From assembly GCF_029407905.1 (NCBI RefSeq), contig NC_073625.1, positions 167,110,240 to 167,174,239 on the forward strand: a stretch of 64,000 bases of DNA, in the 5' to 3' direction. Source of the DNA: Bubalus kerabau. Lineage: Eukaryota; Chordata; Mammalia; Artiodactyla; Bovidae. Made by a program: the position numbers and the translations under genes. Shown one piece after another: positions 46,678 through 59,246 of this stretch. The notes under the pieces are model-generated. The model searched no databases. It saw nothing but the letters and a program-made list of their open reading frames with translations, and had not been told where the DNA came from. Position 1 is the stretch's first letter. Each line of letters starts with the position of its first letter.

Positions 46678-47639
46678 CACATTTGCGCACACAAACCACA
46701 CAAACTTTAAGCCTTGTGAAGCTGCCCAGGTGGTGTTTAGGAAATTTGGGTAAAGAAAGAATGAAGGAAGAGGTACTTGAGGCAGATCCTAACTGGCAAG
46801 ATGTGAGAAGGGTAAAACTCGGTTTTATTTAGTTTTTTTATTTATTTTTTTATTTTTTACATTGTAGCTAGTTTGAAAGTTGATTTCTGGCAAGAGGAAA
46901 GAAAAGGCTGCAACATTAAAAGAAGAATCAGAGTGTTAAAAGGACGCCCAAAATGTAGTATTGTGGCAGGTCGGGGTAAGTTACTTTTTTTTTTTTCTTC
47001 TCCTATGTTCTCTTTGGTTTTGGATAGCAGTACAAATGCACTTCGGGGAGAATTTTTCCTGTTGTTTCTAGGGAAAAGAAACTAACTCCAGGCTCTCTCC
47101 TGGGATGGCTGCCTCCTGCTACTTTGCTCTGTTTTTGCGGATGTTTTACAGGGAGGCGTTTTCTTCCCGAGCCCGGTCATCACGGTCCCAGAGGCCCCGG
47201 AGCCCAGAGTGTCAAGGGTTTGGAGAGCCGCTAGGGCCGCAGAGGCAACAAGTCCTGGCCTCTAGCCCCGGGCGAGCGCCGCACCGCTCCGCAGCTGATC
47301 CAGGGGCTCGCTTCGCAGAAATGAATTTTGCACGTGTAAACTATTTGCCTGTGGACGCGCACAGCTGAGACCCTCCGGTTTATCAGGGGAAAAAACTCTC
47401 CCCTTAAATGGAGGGTTTCGGAAAAAGTCAGCCATTGGTTCTCGCCCAGATGATTATTGATGCAAAGTGAACCCTACGGGTTGGAGCGCGGGCACGTTTC
47501 TTTAACCCTAAAAGTCTTCCACTTCCGAATTGCTTACGCTGACTTCCACTCGAAATCGCTTGTATTTTTTTTTTTCCAGGGGTGAGAAAAATAACTAGGA
47601 GTGATCTGTGGGAGATGGTGTAGACATGTATTAGTGTGA

Positions 47640-48420
47640 GAGACACATCTCACTGGAAAGCGATACCCCATGTTCGCTGAATTGTAGAAAAGTGGCCCCA
47701 AAGAAACTGGAAAGGCGGCTCCCAGCGCGCGCACACACATTTCCACAGATATGTTTTGGAGATGCGTACTTATATGCACTTTACTGTCGCGAACCCGCGG
47801 CTCTGGGATTCGGTTTTGTGGTTTGAATAATATTGTTGGTCTGCTGTGTATTTTATGACACGAATATTTAGGCATCCATGCTGAGTGGTCGTTCATTGAC
47901 GCACTAAACAGTAACCCGCAAGCGTCTTCCATGAGCCAGATTTTAATCAGTTTTAGTTCTCTCCTACTTAGCAGAGTGGAAGAAACGCGAGCTGCGCCAA
48001 AGGTTGGGCAGAGCCGATCCAGTTGTTGGCAAACAAATCTTTGCCAGTTATTGCTGAGGAAGCCCAGAGAAACTGACTTAGGAAGCCAGAGAGAAGTTGA
48101 CAAGAGAGCTGATCGAGGAACGGAGGCGATTTTGTTCATTAGCAGGCGCGACTCCTGCGCTTGGGTCTGGCGGGGCGAGCATATAAAATGCAACTTTTGC
48201 CCCATTGGTTCGCTAGGTGAATTAGCGCATACTGGGACTGAACAGTCCTTGACCTTTGCCTTTATGTTTGCGCAAATGTTTGCCTAAAACACAATCGGCC
48301 TTGACAAGGGAGCATGCTACCGTGTGACACTGCCTATTCACCAGATAGATGTTCCCTGCCACACACGACCCAGAGCAGCCTTTTAAATAGCTTAGGTATT
48401 TGTGCAAACCGTATAAATTA
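47640..48420. promoter_or_regulatory. Candidate conserved noncoding element with CpGs
   Basis: Single-copy sequence with retained CpGs (CTGTCGCGAACCCGCGG, CATTGACGCAC), SOX-like ACAATAT/ATTGTT cores and TTTTAATCAG. An open minus-strand frame across it has no recognisable domain and is taken as chance. Confidence 0.3.
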
Positions 48421-51400
48421 ATGTCGGATGATTGCTAGTTGCTAGTTAAATAGAAGACAGTTCGGGTGTGGGATACACATCTCTCTCTGGTCTTTTTTTT
48501 TCCTCCCCCCTTCAAGTAGTCAACAAGATAATCAGAAAACAAAACTGGTAGTGCAGGAAAGTTTATATTTGAGGGAGTCAAGAAATTCTTGTTTGATTAT
48601 ACCCATGACATAAGACTGTAGTTCTCCTACAAATGACTTTTCCACAAAGATGGGGAGTGGATGAAGGAAGAGAGGGGAACAGTGGGGAGAACTGGGGGAC
48701 TAATGCTTAGGACAATTGGTAATGGGGAGGTTTAGGAAACAAACCCGAAGATCCTGGAGGATTTATTGTTCCTGGAGGAGCCATGAGAGTGAAGAAGCTC
48801 TCCGGGGCCCCAGGAACCCTGTGGGACTGGGGAAGTTCTCTCGACTTTTGAGCTTTATGGTTCTGAATACTTCCTCCAATAAAACTAAATACTTTAGCAG
48901 GTGGAGAAAAACATCTTGTGAAAATCTAAAATTGGTTCAAACCCTCTTTTTAACTAGTACTTTGTAGATCCGAAATGATTTAGAGGGCTGGGCTGCCTTT
49001 CCCTGAACTTTGACATGGGGAAAAAAATGAACTTCCCTTGGCTTTGTTTCCTAGCTGGCTTCAGAATTTTCCACATTCCTTTCTTTGCCATCAAGATGGC
49101 AACACATCACAGATTTCCAGGGCTTAATTTCTGTGGCAGGTAGAACTGTAGTAACAGAGAGGACAAATTAAAAAGAACTGGGGCATTTGAAGTACTCCCT
49201 TTAGGGAGTGTCATTCCTTTGGGTGAGTGGAGTGTTTACTTTGTTCCAAAAGGATGGTGTTGACCAGAGAAGCACAAACTCAAGCCACAATCTGGGGATG
49301 CAGATTTAAATGTCCCAAGAGCCTCTATAGTTTCTCCAAACACTGGCCAAGTCTCTTTCAGGTTTCCTTTAACCTTATGCAGGTGGACAGGAGGGTGGGT
49401 CACCAGTTCTCCTTGGAAGCCCTTCTCTAGTTCTCTGGGCTGAATTTACTTTTTCACTCCTGGGGGTTATGGGTCAGAGCTGGGGGAAGTTTCTTTAACA
49501 AAACCTTTGTCCCCCAGAGAATTTTGGTGTAGCACAAAAGCAGTAGAAAGGTAACAACAAGCCCAGAACGCAAAAGAAAAAGATAAATTTGAGAACAAGT
49601 AACTTGCAGAGAATTGGAATCAGGAGGGGCTCAAAAGAAGAATGAACCTAAGGGATATAGAAAAAAATTAAGGACACTACCTCTGTTTTTCAGTAATTCC
49701 TCCTTAAGAATTTCTTCACTTACATATAAGATTCATTAGTTTATCCTTGTTATTTAATTAATAATGTGGTAGGTATAAATCATTTCAAAACAGTCTGTAA
49801 GTTTCACAGAAAACAATGTGAATGATAGCCTGTGTATTTTGTCTTTAGGTTTAGGAATGTAGGAAATTGGATATACACAGAAATAAGACTTAAGTTCTCA
49901 GAGAATATTTTCTTAAACTTATAATCATTTAAACTATTTAAAAAAATTGTTTCATTTAAAAGTAAAATGACTCTAGGTATTCCCTTTTCCCTCCTTGCCC
50001 CTTGTCACCATTCCCCAATCTTTTAGAGAATTTAGAAATTAAAGCGGTAGAATGCACATTTTAGGGCTCAGTCCTTTGAGATATTCTACAATGATATGGA
50101 GAAAGCAGGGCAATAATATGTTTCTAGCCTCTAGCAATATGTTTCCAGCTATCCTATAGTTGTGCCTGAGGTAGATGAAGTTTGTTCAGGCTTATGGGTG
50201 AATTGGGACCTAGCATTCACAACCCATGATGATGAATATAAAAGAGAGGTTCAGGTCTAGTTCTTATAAAAATCAGTTTAGGAAACCAAGAAATTTTCAA
50301 ATTTGCTTAGTTTTAAATAGATACATTTTAATAAACCACATCTAGTTAGAAAATATCTGTTATATAAAACATATTTCACATATATTCTAGGTATCAAAAA
50401 TTATTTAGTCTCTGTGTTCATTTATTCTATTATAATAAAGCAAATTGAAGGGAGATGATCATTCAATCTTATTGCTGGAAGACATCTAGAAATTGTGCAT
50501 ATTTTTGGCCAAAGTTAAAATATCATCAAATAATTATATTGTGAAGTCTGTATGTGTTTTTTTCTGGCAGTGGTCAAGATGACATATAGTAATTTTATTG
50601 ACACAAAATATTGATACATTATTGCCAAAACCATTCTTATTCAAATGAATAACACAACTTTAATGGAAAATAAAGGAGGAAAGATTTTTATCATTTCTGA
50701 AAATAATCAAGCTCTTATAGTAATGTTATTTTCCTTAGAGGAAAAAATAGATCTAAAATTAGTTTATAACTACAGTTGAGAAATGAAGGTAACTGATTTA
50801 TTCTTATGAGTTGAGTAGTTCAGAAAATCTTTGCTGAAAATTTATTTGCATATGAAATTAATGTTCAGTTCATTAAAGGTAAAATGATTGCATTTGGCTG
50901 ACACTAAAACTTAAATATCTTTTAGATTATTCTATAGTACACATTAACTTCTGTGTTAATAACATTCTTACTGATGACTATAAAATGACATCTGCCAGGA
51001 TCTGTGAATTTTTTTTAATCTTACTATGCAGTGAAATTATTAATAAAGTGAAAAAGTAAGGTTTCAGGTGCTGGAGGGAGCATCCTAGACCTTCCTACCA
51101 TTTTATCCCTTCAAAGATAATTCTTATCCCCTAATTCATGCAGACAATGCTTATATTGTTTTAATAATCCTCAACAATTACTTGCTATTAAATTCCATTC
51201 TACCCAGCAAGTGAACACTTACAGATGGCTTGGAGGCATGCGAATTTTACTATTAACAAGGGAACTTGAGTTGAAATAGCCTAAATTTGCCACCCCTAGA
51301 CATTGTGTTTGTGCAAGTGAATAGCCAGGCTGTGTTAAAGTTGGGGTTCAGAGACCAGCTATTCCCTGGTTGATGACAGATCTAGGTTTTGTTGGTAGAG

Positions 51401-52085
51401 AAAAGGGGAGTCCTTCTCACTTCCTTCTTGATACACAAGCTCTGACCAAATTGTGCTCCTATCTCCAATGCCCATTGCATCTGACATCAGGCCCTAATTA
51501 CCTGGTCCTGGCCAAGAGAAGGGGGAGGCTGGGGTAATACTGAACTGGGCTTGGATGCCAAGGGGCATTTCCAAGGGTCATGCAGATCTTCACCCTGAGA
51601 AGTGAGATTTAAGACTTGGATAAGCAGAACTTGTTCCTATGGACAGTTGTGGAAAATCCACCCCCTTCATCTTAATCCTCTCTCTTTTTGGTAAAAGTTG
51701 TGAATTCAGAGTTAAGGAAGAGGGAGGGGTGAAAACATTAGGGAGGGGTGAAGGGCCCCAGGCGCCGGCCCGGTAAAGAGCCCACACCTAAAGGTCTGGG
51801 AACATATTCTCAGCTGACATTTCAGGAGTTCCCTTAATTTGTCAATAGGGCTCAGCGCAGCGCGTGTTAATCAGTTACTCTCAGAAGCAGATCTCCACAC
51901 TGAGCAGAGCGAGGCGGGTACCGCGAAAGTGCGTGCGGAGGGGTGGGGGCTTATTCTCAGATTTATCAGAGCCGGCTGGTGGAGGAGTGAGGGGCCGGCT
52001 GTGAAGTTTTCCTGGCTTCCTACGCAGTTCCTCAGGCTTTTTGGATCCCTGTTTATTTGCAGGACCCCGCCTCCTGTAGCAGCCC
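48420..52085. other. AT-rich intergenic region
   Basis: No gene. From 49680 to 51200 the sequence is strongly AT-rich with no repeat family that I can name. 51230-51800 is of mixed composition. 51840-52085 has a few CpGs. Confidence 0.5.
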
Positions 52086-52560
52086 TTGAGACTGACCCCT
52101 GTGGTCAGCTCCATCCTCCTTACTCCCTGTCTCCCACTTCTTCTGACACCTCATACTCTCATCCTTTCCCACTCTCAGTCCTTCACAAATCCTCTAGTCC
52201 TCACACTCCTTCCCAGTCCCTCCCAGCCCTTGACTTTTTTTCCTTCTCACCCTATCCCACACACACACACCCACCAACTCCTCAAATGTCCTGCACCCAC
52301 TTACTCCTCTCAGCCTCCTCATGTCTTTCACCACCCCACCCACACCTTTTCACCTCTATACCCCATTAAACTCCTACATACCCTCTCACAACCCCACAGG
52401 CTCCTCTTGCTCTCTGACACTTCTGCACCTCCCTAATCCTTTTATACCAGTCACTCCCCTTCCCTTCCTTCACAAGTCCTCATCCTCCACACTCCTCAAA
52501 TGCCTCCTGGCATTGCCTCCACTTGTTACACCCACTTGATTCACATCTCCTGCACCACTC
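52086..52560. repeat. C/T-rich low-complexity tract
   Basis: About 475 bases dominated by CTCC, CCTC and CACAC motifs with very few G. The open frames on both strands here follow from composition. Confidence 0.8.
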
Positions 52561-52935
52561 ATAAGCACCCCGTATTTGGTCTCCTACTCTCAATCATGTA
52601 CAGAGGCCAGCCCCTCAAACTGCCTTTGGCCTGGTGGTATTTGAGCTCTTCTCTGTTTTGGAGACGCTAGCTTCCAGCCTCTTCCCCTCAAACCCTCCTC
52701 CCTCCACATTTCCCTCCGCACCAGAGGTTAGTATCTCCCCTGCCCATTCGGGAGACAGACTTCTTTTTGGGGAAGGACATGTGGCTGCCTCCCCTCCACC
52801 TTCTTCATCCATAAGGAGCAGCTAGAAGCCAGTCCTCTGATTTGGCTTCTCTGCTGTCAGTTTTCAGCTTCAGAGTTGTCAGTCCAGCTTCCTGGACTGT
52901 ACTCCCAGATTTGTCTTCTGAGTTCAGAGACAAAT

Positions 52936-52967
52936 AAGTATAACATATCCAAAAGTATAACATATCC
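52936..52967. repeat. Short direct repeat AAGTATAACATATCC
   Basis: Two exact 15-base copies (52936-52950 and 52953-52967) separated by two bases. Confidence 0.85.
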
Positions 52968-53000
52968 ATCAGCAGCGTGAGTGATAGGGTCCTTTAAACT

Positions 53001-53190
53001 GATGGTTTTTCAACTTGATCAAGCTTCAGAATCACCCAGAGTCTCTTAAAAAAACAAAACAACCAGTGATTGCTAGGCCCCATCCCAGGACTTCTGATTC
53101 AGTAGACCTGAGGTAGAACCAGAGAGTTTGTGTTTCTAATGAGTTCTCAGGTGATTCTGAGGCTGCAGCTCTGGGAGCACCTTTTGAGAA
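53001..53190. mobile_element. MER5A-type hAT-Charlie MITE (ancient)
   Basis: Recognised by the ordered phrases TCAGAATCACCCAGAG, TAGGCCCCATCCCAGG, TCTGATTCAGTAGACCTGAG, TTTCTAATGAGTTCTCAGG and TTTTGAGAA. These follow the MER5A consensus from one terminal inverted repeat to the other. Confidence 0.8.
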
Positions 53191-53541
53191 AATGTAAACA
53201 ATATCTCAGCAGTAGAGACAGAGAGAAGTCTGAAGAACATAGACGTTAAAGAGTAGAATGATGCTGGCTAGATGGGAAGAGTGCCCTCCCCAAATTTCCC
53301 AAGCCAGAAGATACTTTGGAAGTGTGAATTCACTCTGACAAAGATTTAGTTCCTCCAGAAATGACCAAATCATCTTCATGGTGAGGGCTTCTTCCATGAG
53401 AGGATGGGGAAAAAGAAAGAAGACTTGTGTCCAGGACATGTCTTTTTATAAGCCCTTAGTGTCCATTTTTCAGGAAGCTATGGTGTTTAGAACTGGAGTG
53501 AATTGGGCTTTGGTCACTGAAAGTGCTAGTCACTCTGGGTA

Positions 53542-53749
53542 AGTGAAGTCTCTCATTCATGTACGACTCTTTGTGACCCCATGGACTGTAGGCTACTGCC
53601 ATGCTTCTCAGTCCATGGAATTTTCCAGGCAAGAGTACTGGAGTGGGTTGCCATTTCCTTCTCCAGGGGATCTTCCCAACCCAGGGTTTGAACCCCGGTC
53701 TCCCACAATGTAGGCAGACACTTTACCCTCTGAGCCACCAGGGAAGCCC
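53542..53749 (-). mobile_element. Bov-tA SINE with target-site duplication
   Basis: Reverse-oriented Bov-tA (GTACGACTCTTTGTGACCCC to TCTGAGCCACCAGGGAAGCC). A perfect 14-base duplication AGTCACTCTGGGTA lies at 53528-53541 and 53750-53763. Confidence 0.94.
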
Positions 53750-54707
53750 AGTCACTCTGGGTAGGTTTACTCTTTGTGAGACTTGGTGTCTGTGTGTGTA
53801 TGTGTGTGTTAGAGGCTTTGCTGACTACTTTTGTGTTTAGGCTTCATTCTGAATGGACAGGAGAACTCAGGCCCTGCAGAATCACCTTCTTTAGCCTAGG
53901 TGGTGGTTGCCATGATTACTTCCTGGTCTCTCTCCATCTGCTTGTAAAGAAGCATCATAGACCCTTTGGTCCTTGAAGGCTGGAAGGTGGGCCAGAAACT
54001 TTTAGCAAATTTATGTTCTAGAGAATGGTTTTCTTAATTTATTGGAACTACAAATGTATGTGTATAAAGGAGGAAAAACATAAAAAAGAAAAGAAAATCC
54101 CTCAAATTCAACTTTCTTTGTGTGGGTATATGTGTGTCTATGCGATATGCTTAACTGGTTAGAGAACACATACCATAAGCCTTCATGATCCTAGGCAATA
54201 GTTCGTTTTAGATTTGAGTTTACTTGACAATATAAAGCCCAAATCCTGATCACATGGATCAATAACAGCCTTATGTATTTGCTCCCAGCTGATTTTGCCA
54301 ACAGTTTTCAATCTTTTTTTCTCTAGGTTTAGTGACCAAGGAAGATATTTGTAGTCTGCCTTTGGAGACTATGTCTAAGGAGATCTTGGTTAGAATTTGT
54401 ACAAACCTTTCTATGTTCACAAAACCTTAGCAATATTTCAACACCCCCAAACTTTCCCTCCACATTACAAATAATTATTCTGTTCTAATATGCATTATGA
54501 AACATCTAACTGCACTGACATGTCCCTCTTATAATCCTGTTGTTAAAAATGACTGGAATTTTGTTAATATATAGCTTCTTTTCTGGTTTGAAAAGAAATT
54601 AAATTGTCCCAAATGTCCACTTGTTGGCACATTTTCTTAGTTATATGCTAGCCCAAAACATTATAGAGATTGCTAAAATGTTCCAAGAGATTAGAAGCAC
54701 ACTATCC

Positions 54708-54811
54708 CTTGCCTGGAGAATCCCAGGGACAGGGAAGCCTGGTGGGCTGCTGTCTATGGGGTCGCACAGAGTCGGACACGACTGAAGCGACTTAGCAGCA
54801 GCAGCAGCAGC
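54708..54811 (-). mobile_element. Bov-A2 SINE fragment
   Basis: Reverse of the Bov-A2 head: GCCTGGAGAATCCCAGGGAC, GGTCGCACAGAGTCGGACAC, CGACTTAGCAGCAGCAGC. Only the first monomer is present. Confidence 0.88.
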
Positions 54812-55570
54812 TCCTTGAGAAATGCTAGGTTGGACATCACACTACCAAAACAATCATCCTCCAGATTTTCACAGATTTCAAGTTGGTCTTGCTTTCCTTT
54901 CTCCACTTTATGATTTTATAAGAGTGGAGCTTTACCTAGTTTTATGTCAAATGGGAGCTTTTAAATACAGAAAGCCAGAGGTTGGTTGCCAAAGGAATTG
55001 GATACTTAAGTGTAAAAATTTTTAAGTCCTCTTTTCTTATTAATTTTGAATTGAGATGAATGTAATACACATCTATTTGTGTTTTCTAAGTAGAAAATTC
55101 ACTGGACAAAAATCAATCTATAAACACGTTGTCTGCATATAAGACACAGGTGTAACTGGCTCAATTAATATTGCTTATATTCAAGTCGTGAGTGATGAAC
55201 ATATTATTTAAAGAAATGCTTCAAGTGTCTTAAGGTTGAAGTTCTTACAATGGTCTTGGCTTGGGGAAAATGGCCCAAGTATGTTTTGGCTCAAAGGTGT
55301 CTCTCCAGAAATCTATTGTGGCAAGTGACATATGACGATTATAATAATATTGTTACTGTCACTTTGGTGGGGGGGCCCACTGAATTTAGTGTCTGTTTAC
55401 AGATGGTTTGGCATTTCCCCCAACCCTCTTATCATCCTTTATGGGAAAGGATGGCTGTTGATTGTTTCTTGACTTCTGCATCTTAACCACTCCCTCCTGG
55501 CTGGGTAAACCCCTCTCCTGCCCCCTAGCGGACGGTTTGACAGTCTACCAGCAGCCAAGACAACCTGCGA

Positions 55571-55606
55571 TTATTTATTGATCATCTGCTGTATGCCAAG
55601 TACTGT
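55571..55606 (-). mobile_element. Possible MIR fragment
   Basis: TTATTTATTGATCATCTGCTG followed by TATGCCAAGTACTGT resembles the reverse of the MIR 3' end. Too short to be certain. Confidence 0.4.
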
Positions 55607-55899
55607 GGAGAAAGCTGAAGCGTGTCCAGGTCCGGACAGAGCCCACTGCCATGCAGGGGCTTTGTTACATGATTTAGGATTGAGCAGATATTCTAGCTTT
55701 GGGTCCCTGTGTGACTCCTCACCTGGGGGCCTCTTCAGAACCCTGATCTCACCCATGCTGCACTTGGAGCCCTACTGGGTGCATCTCTGGCCACCAGAAG
55801 CTCTTAGCTACAGCCAGTTTGAGATGGAGAGGCTGGCTGCCCCTTGCCCGGCCCGGTTATAATTTGCGTCCTCTTGTATAGAGCTGTCCAGTTTGACCT

Positions 55900-56330
55900 G
55901 TAGTTACAACCAATCCTGGATCAGCATTGTCAGTCCGCGGTTCCACCACACTGTTTGAAGGGCCCCATTTTGTGCAGTGGCAGACACAACAAAACCCAAC
56001 TTTCCTCTGTGACTTTGTTCTTTTGATTTTTAATAGATCAAAGACGTGGAGGGAGGAAGGAAAAGCTGGGGAGGGGGAAAGAGAGGGTGTAGGGATTGTT
56101 GTCGTGTCAAGATGCAGCGCCCATTTGAGGCCACTAGCCCCATTAGAAGGGAAAACTGCACGGAAAAGGGCGAGAAACCTGCACTTGGCGCGGCATTGTT
56201 CCGGGGATTCGAGCTGCGGTGGCGGCCGCCGCCGCCATACAGTACAGTCTCCATGGCAACGCAACCTGCTGCTGCCGCCGCTAAAGTTGAAGGCGCTTGA
56301 AAGGGCTTGAAGAGACCAGAATCACAACCC
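55900..56330. promoter_or_regulatory. Promoter-like patch with RFX X-box and YY1-type sites
   Basis: At 56218-56290 GGCGGCCGCCGCCGCCAT (YY1-like CCAT in GCC context) is followed 14 bases later by GTCTCCATGGCAAC (56247-56260), which fits the RFX X-box pattern RYYNCC-N2-RRNRAC. CpG density rises around it (GGCGCGGCATTG, CGGGGATTCGAGC). No coding gene starts here; a noncoding RNA promoter or enhancer is possible. Confidence 0.4.
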
Positions 56331-56356
56331 TATTTCGGTTCCCCGGGAACAACGGG

Positions 56357-56510
56357 GTGAAAATGAAGAGAAAGAAAGGAGGAGGAAAGGAAGAAGGAAA
56401 GAAAGAGGGGAGGGGAAGGGAGAGGGAAAAAGAGGGGGAGAGAGGATATGAATGAATGAGGGAGGGGAAGAGAAGAGAATATGAGAGGGGAAGGGGGGAG
56501 GCCAAGAGAA
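56357..56510. repeat. Polypurine tract
   Basis: About 150 bases almost entirely A and G on the plus strand, with one short TATGAATGAATG interruption. H-DNA-prone. Confidence 0.8.
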
Positions 56511-57315
56511 ACCCCACCCTAGGCCAATGAATGCTGGCATTGTCTCTTCTTTTTTGGATCTGATTTACCATATCATAACCCCCAGGAAGAAGAAAACATC
56601 AATATCCCGAAGGAATGGAGATGTTTCTATGGAAAACCTAGGAATTTTAGTCCATAACAGATCTGGTGTAAAAAAATCAAAGAGATCAAAGGCAGAGCTC
56701 CCAGGAGTATAGATGCGTCTGTGAATTAAAGATGGACGATGCAGACTACAAAGTACTTTTTTCTTCTTTATTCAGTCCTCTGTTTCCATTTCAAGGGAGG
56801 CGCTGGCCTCATCATATCTGAACTAGACCATCACTGTGAACAATGTCATGAAGGGGAATAAAAGGGGGACTGGGGCACCAGGAACTTGGCTTCCCCTGCT
56901 CAACCTGGTTTCCAACCATCTTCTCCAGTGGGTCTCAGGGAGGTGTCAGCCCTGCACTCAAGGAGCTCCTGGTAGAAACCTACCCTCACCCTCAATCCTA
57001 CAGGAGGACTTAGGAAAAATGAGATCTGCTGAAATTAGGGGAAGAGAAGTTGTGTCAGGCTGGCTTCTCACATCACCCAATTAAACTCAGGACAGGCTGT
57101 CGTGGTGTGCAGTTCTGGGGGTGCAGAGGACACAGCAGTGTCTTTAGGCCAAGATGTGGACTCGGGGTGGGGCATAGGACATCCTGGGTCTGGGAGTTTT
57201 CTGGCATCCCAACAGTTGTCTTTGCAGATGTGGGTTACTGGCAGCTCTTCCAAGAGAGGAGCTGGCCAAAGGGGAAGACTTTGAGGGGGCAGTTCAGTGA
57301 GGTACCTCCCACCTT

Positions 57316-57540
57316 GTGTGTGTGCTAAGTCACTTCAGTCCTGTTTGACTTTGTGCGATCCTATGGACCATAGCCCACCAGGCTCTTCTGTCGATGGGAT
57401 TCTCCAGGCAAGAATACTGAAGTGGGTTGCCATGCTCTCCTCCAGGGGCTCTTCCCAACCCAGGGATCAATCCTGGGTTTCTCAAGTCTCCTGCATTGGC
57501 AGGCGGGCTCTTTGCCACTAGTGCCACCCGGGGAAGCCCC
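57316..57540 (-). mobile_element. Bov-tA SINE with target-site duplication
   Basis: Reverse Bov-tA, from GTGTGTGCTAAGTCACTTC to GCCACCCGGGGAAGCCCC. It is flanked by a perfect 12-base duplication ACCTCCCACCTT (57304-57315 and 57541-57552). Confidence 0.94.
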
Positions 57541-57778
57541 ACCTCCCACCTTACATCCCCTCATTGCACATCTAAGAAACAAATTCTAAATGTTTTTGAG
57601 ATACTGTTGGCAGGATAGACTAGCGGACTTTGCTTTTTAAGTCTAAGGCAAGTTGCAAAGTCAGGGATGGGGATTCCAGGGTGATTCGGTAGACAAGCAT
57701 GGAAGGAATGGACCAGCCGCAGCAGCCCTAGATGGATGTCTCGTCCATGTGCACAGAGAGAATCCTCTGGCCTAGCCT

Positions 57779-57846
57779 GCAGAGAGAGTGAGAGTGAGAG
57801 AGAGAGAGCGTGTGTATGTGAGTGTGTGTGTGTGTACGCGCGCGCT
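57779..57846. repeat. (GA)n(TG)n(CG)n compound simple repeat
   Basis: GAGAGT/GA units pass into TG units and end in ACGCGCGCG, at the edge of the CpG-rich patch that follows. Confidence 0.9.
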
Positions 57847-58470
57847 GCACTCTGAGAAGGGCTGCTCCAGGCTTGTGGGCTTGCTGTCAGGTTCCTTCCG
57901 GACCTTGTGGCTGAGAAATTAAAACAGTAAATTTTCAAAAGCTGGAGACTCTCCGCCTCCTCCGGAAGGAGGCGAAGATAATCAGCCCGACGGCTTGGAC
58001 GCGTGTGTGGGGAGCCAACCCTCCGGAGGCGGTGGGCCTTTGCCCCACGAGTCTCCCCTTCGATTTCCCCAAAGCCAACGCCGGCAGACGAATACTGGAG
58101 AAGTCAATGAAGCTGTTTGCAAACACGCGCGGGCCGGCGCGGACACGCCAGAGTCGGAGCGGCCGGAGGGAAGAAAGCCGGTTCCCAGGGCGGGATCAGC
58201 ATCTGTACCCGCCGCTGGCGGCCCGGGGTCAAGCCCGACACTAAGTAAACAGAGCGGCAGCCAAGGGGCCCCATTGTATCGGCCGCCGTTGTCCAGCCGC
58301 GCATTGTCTGGCCGGGGCTGGAGACTCCTTTGCTGCTCCAGCGCCAACTCTGTGCACAAAAACACACCGGACCAGGCTGCACATACCACCTCCCCCGATG
58401 CCGCCAGGGCTTGTCTTCGGTCTCTTTTTAAGCAGCGCAGCCTCTCTGGACATTTTTTCTTCTTAAGTTA
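57840..58470. promoter_or_regulatory. CpG-rich island-like patch
   Basis: High GC with frequent CpG (ACGCGCGGGCCGGCGCGGAC, GGCCGCCGTTGTCC, CAGCCGCGCATTGTC) over about 600 bases, isolated from any recognised gene. It contains a perfect 7-base-arm inverted repeat at 57955-57973 and three SOX-like cores (CATTGTAT, CGTTGTCC, CATTGTCT) at about 58272-58315. Candidate noncoding promoter or Polycomb-type regulatory island. Confidence 0.45.
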
Positions 58471-58668
58471 TAGAGCACGGGTGCAAAAAATCCAGAACTT
58501 GGGGAGAGAATGGGACGGGGGAAGGGGAGAGAGTCGGGGAAAGATCCCCTCCCTTCCCGAAAATGGGAGTGAGAAGGGCTTTATTACAGAACAAAAGAAT
58601 AGGAGGTTGAAAATCGCAATAAACAGGAAAGCTAAAATGGTCTTGTTAAACAGGGGATCTTTGGTTTT

Positions 58669-58866
58669 CCTGGTGGCTTAGACGGTAAAGGACCTTCCTG
58701 CAGTGCAGGAGGCCCGGATTGGATCCCCGAGTCAAGAATATCCCCTGGAGAAGGGATGGCAACCCACTATTCCTGATTGGGAAATCCCATGGACAGAGGA
58801 ACCTGGCGGGCTACAGTTCATGGGGTCGCAAAGAGTCGGATTCAATCGTGTCTGAACGACTTTCAC
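58669..58866 (+). mobile_element. Bov-tA SINE
   Basis: Forward Bov-tA: TTTTCCTGGTGGCTTAGACG head, GGATTGGATCCCCGAGTC, and tail GGGTCGCAAAGAGTCGGATT. Diverged, with no clear target duplication. Confidence 0.9.
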
Positions 58867-59246
58867 TTGTTCATCCCGAGTTGTCTGCCTTGGAGAAGCT
58901 GGTACAGGTGCTGGAGGAAAGATGCAGGAGGCAGGAGAAGGAACCAGAGAAGTGCCTTTCCTGAGCTGTGGGATAGGTGTGTTGATCTTGGACTCACTGA
59001 GGGGGCTGACAGAAATGCCCTGAGGGTTCAACCCCCTTGGGTGGCACTTTGTAGATCTAAATTTCTCCAGAGGATGAAAATGAAAAATTTTACACTTTCT
59101 CCCCACAACACCTGCTCTTTCCCCCCTCAACAAGGGTGGGCAGGGCACTGGAAGCCCTCAGGAGGGGTAATAGGGTTTTAGACTGGTTTTGTCTGGTTCA
59201 GGTTCTCCCAGAACTACAGGGCAACTTCAGCCTGAGCTGCTGAGCC

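Noticed and set aside
47534..48205. 223-codon minus-strand frame
   Set aside because: No family resemblance; composition looks like noncoding DNA, though a coding-potential test is advised in the findings.
57995..58681. 228-codon plus-strand frame over the CpG-rich patch
   Set aside because: Long mainly because the patch is GC-rich with few stop codons; it runs into a Bov-tA SINE and shows no domain.
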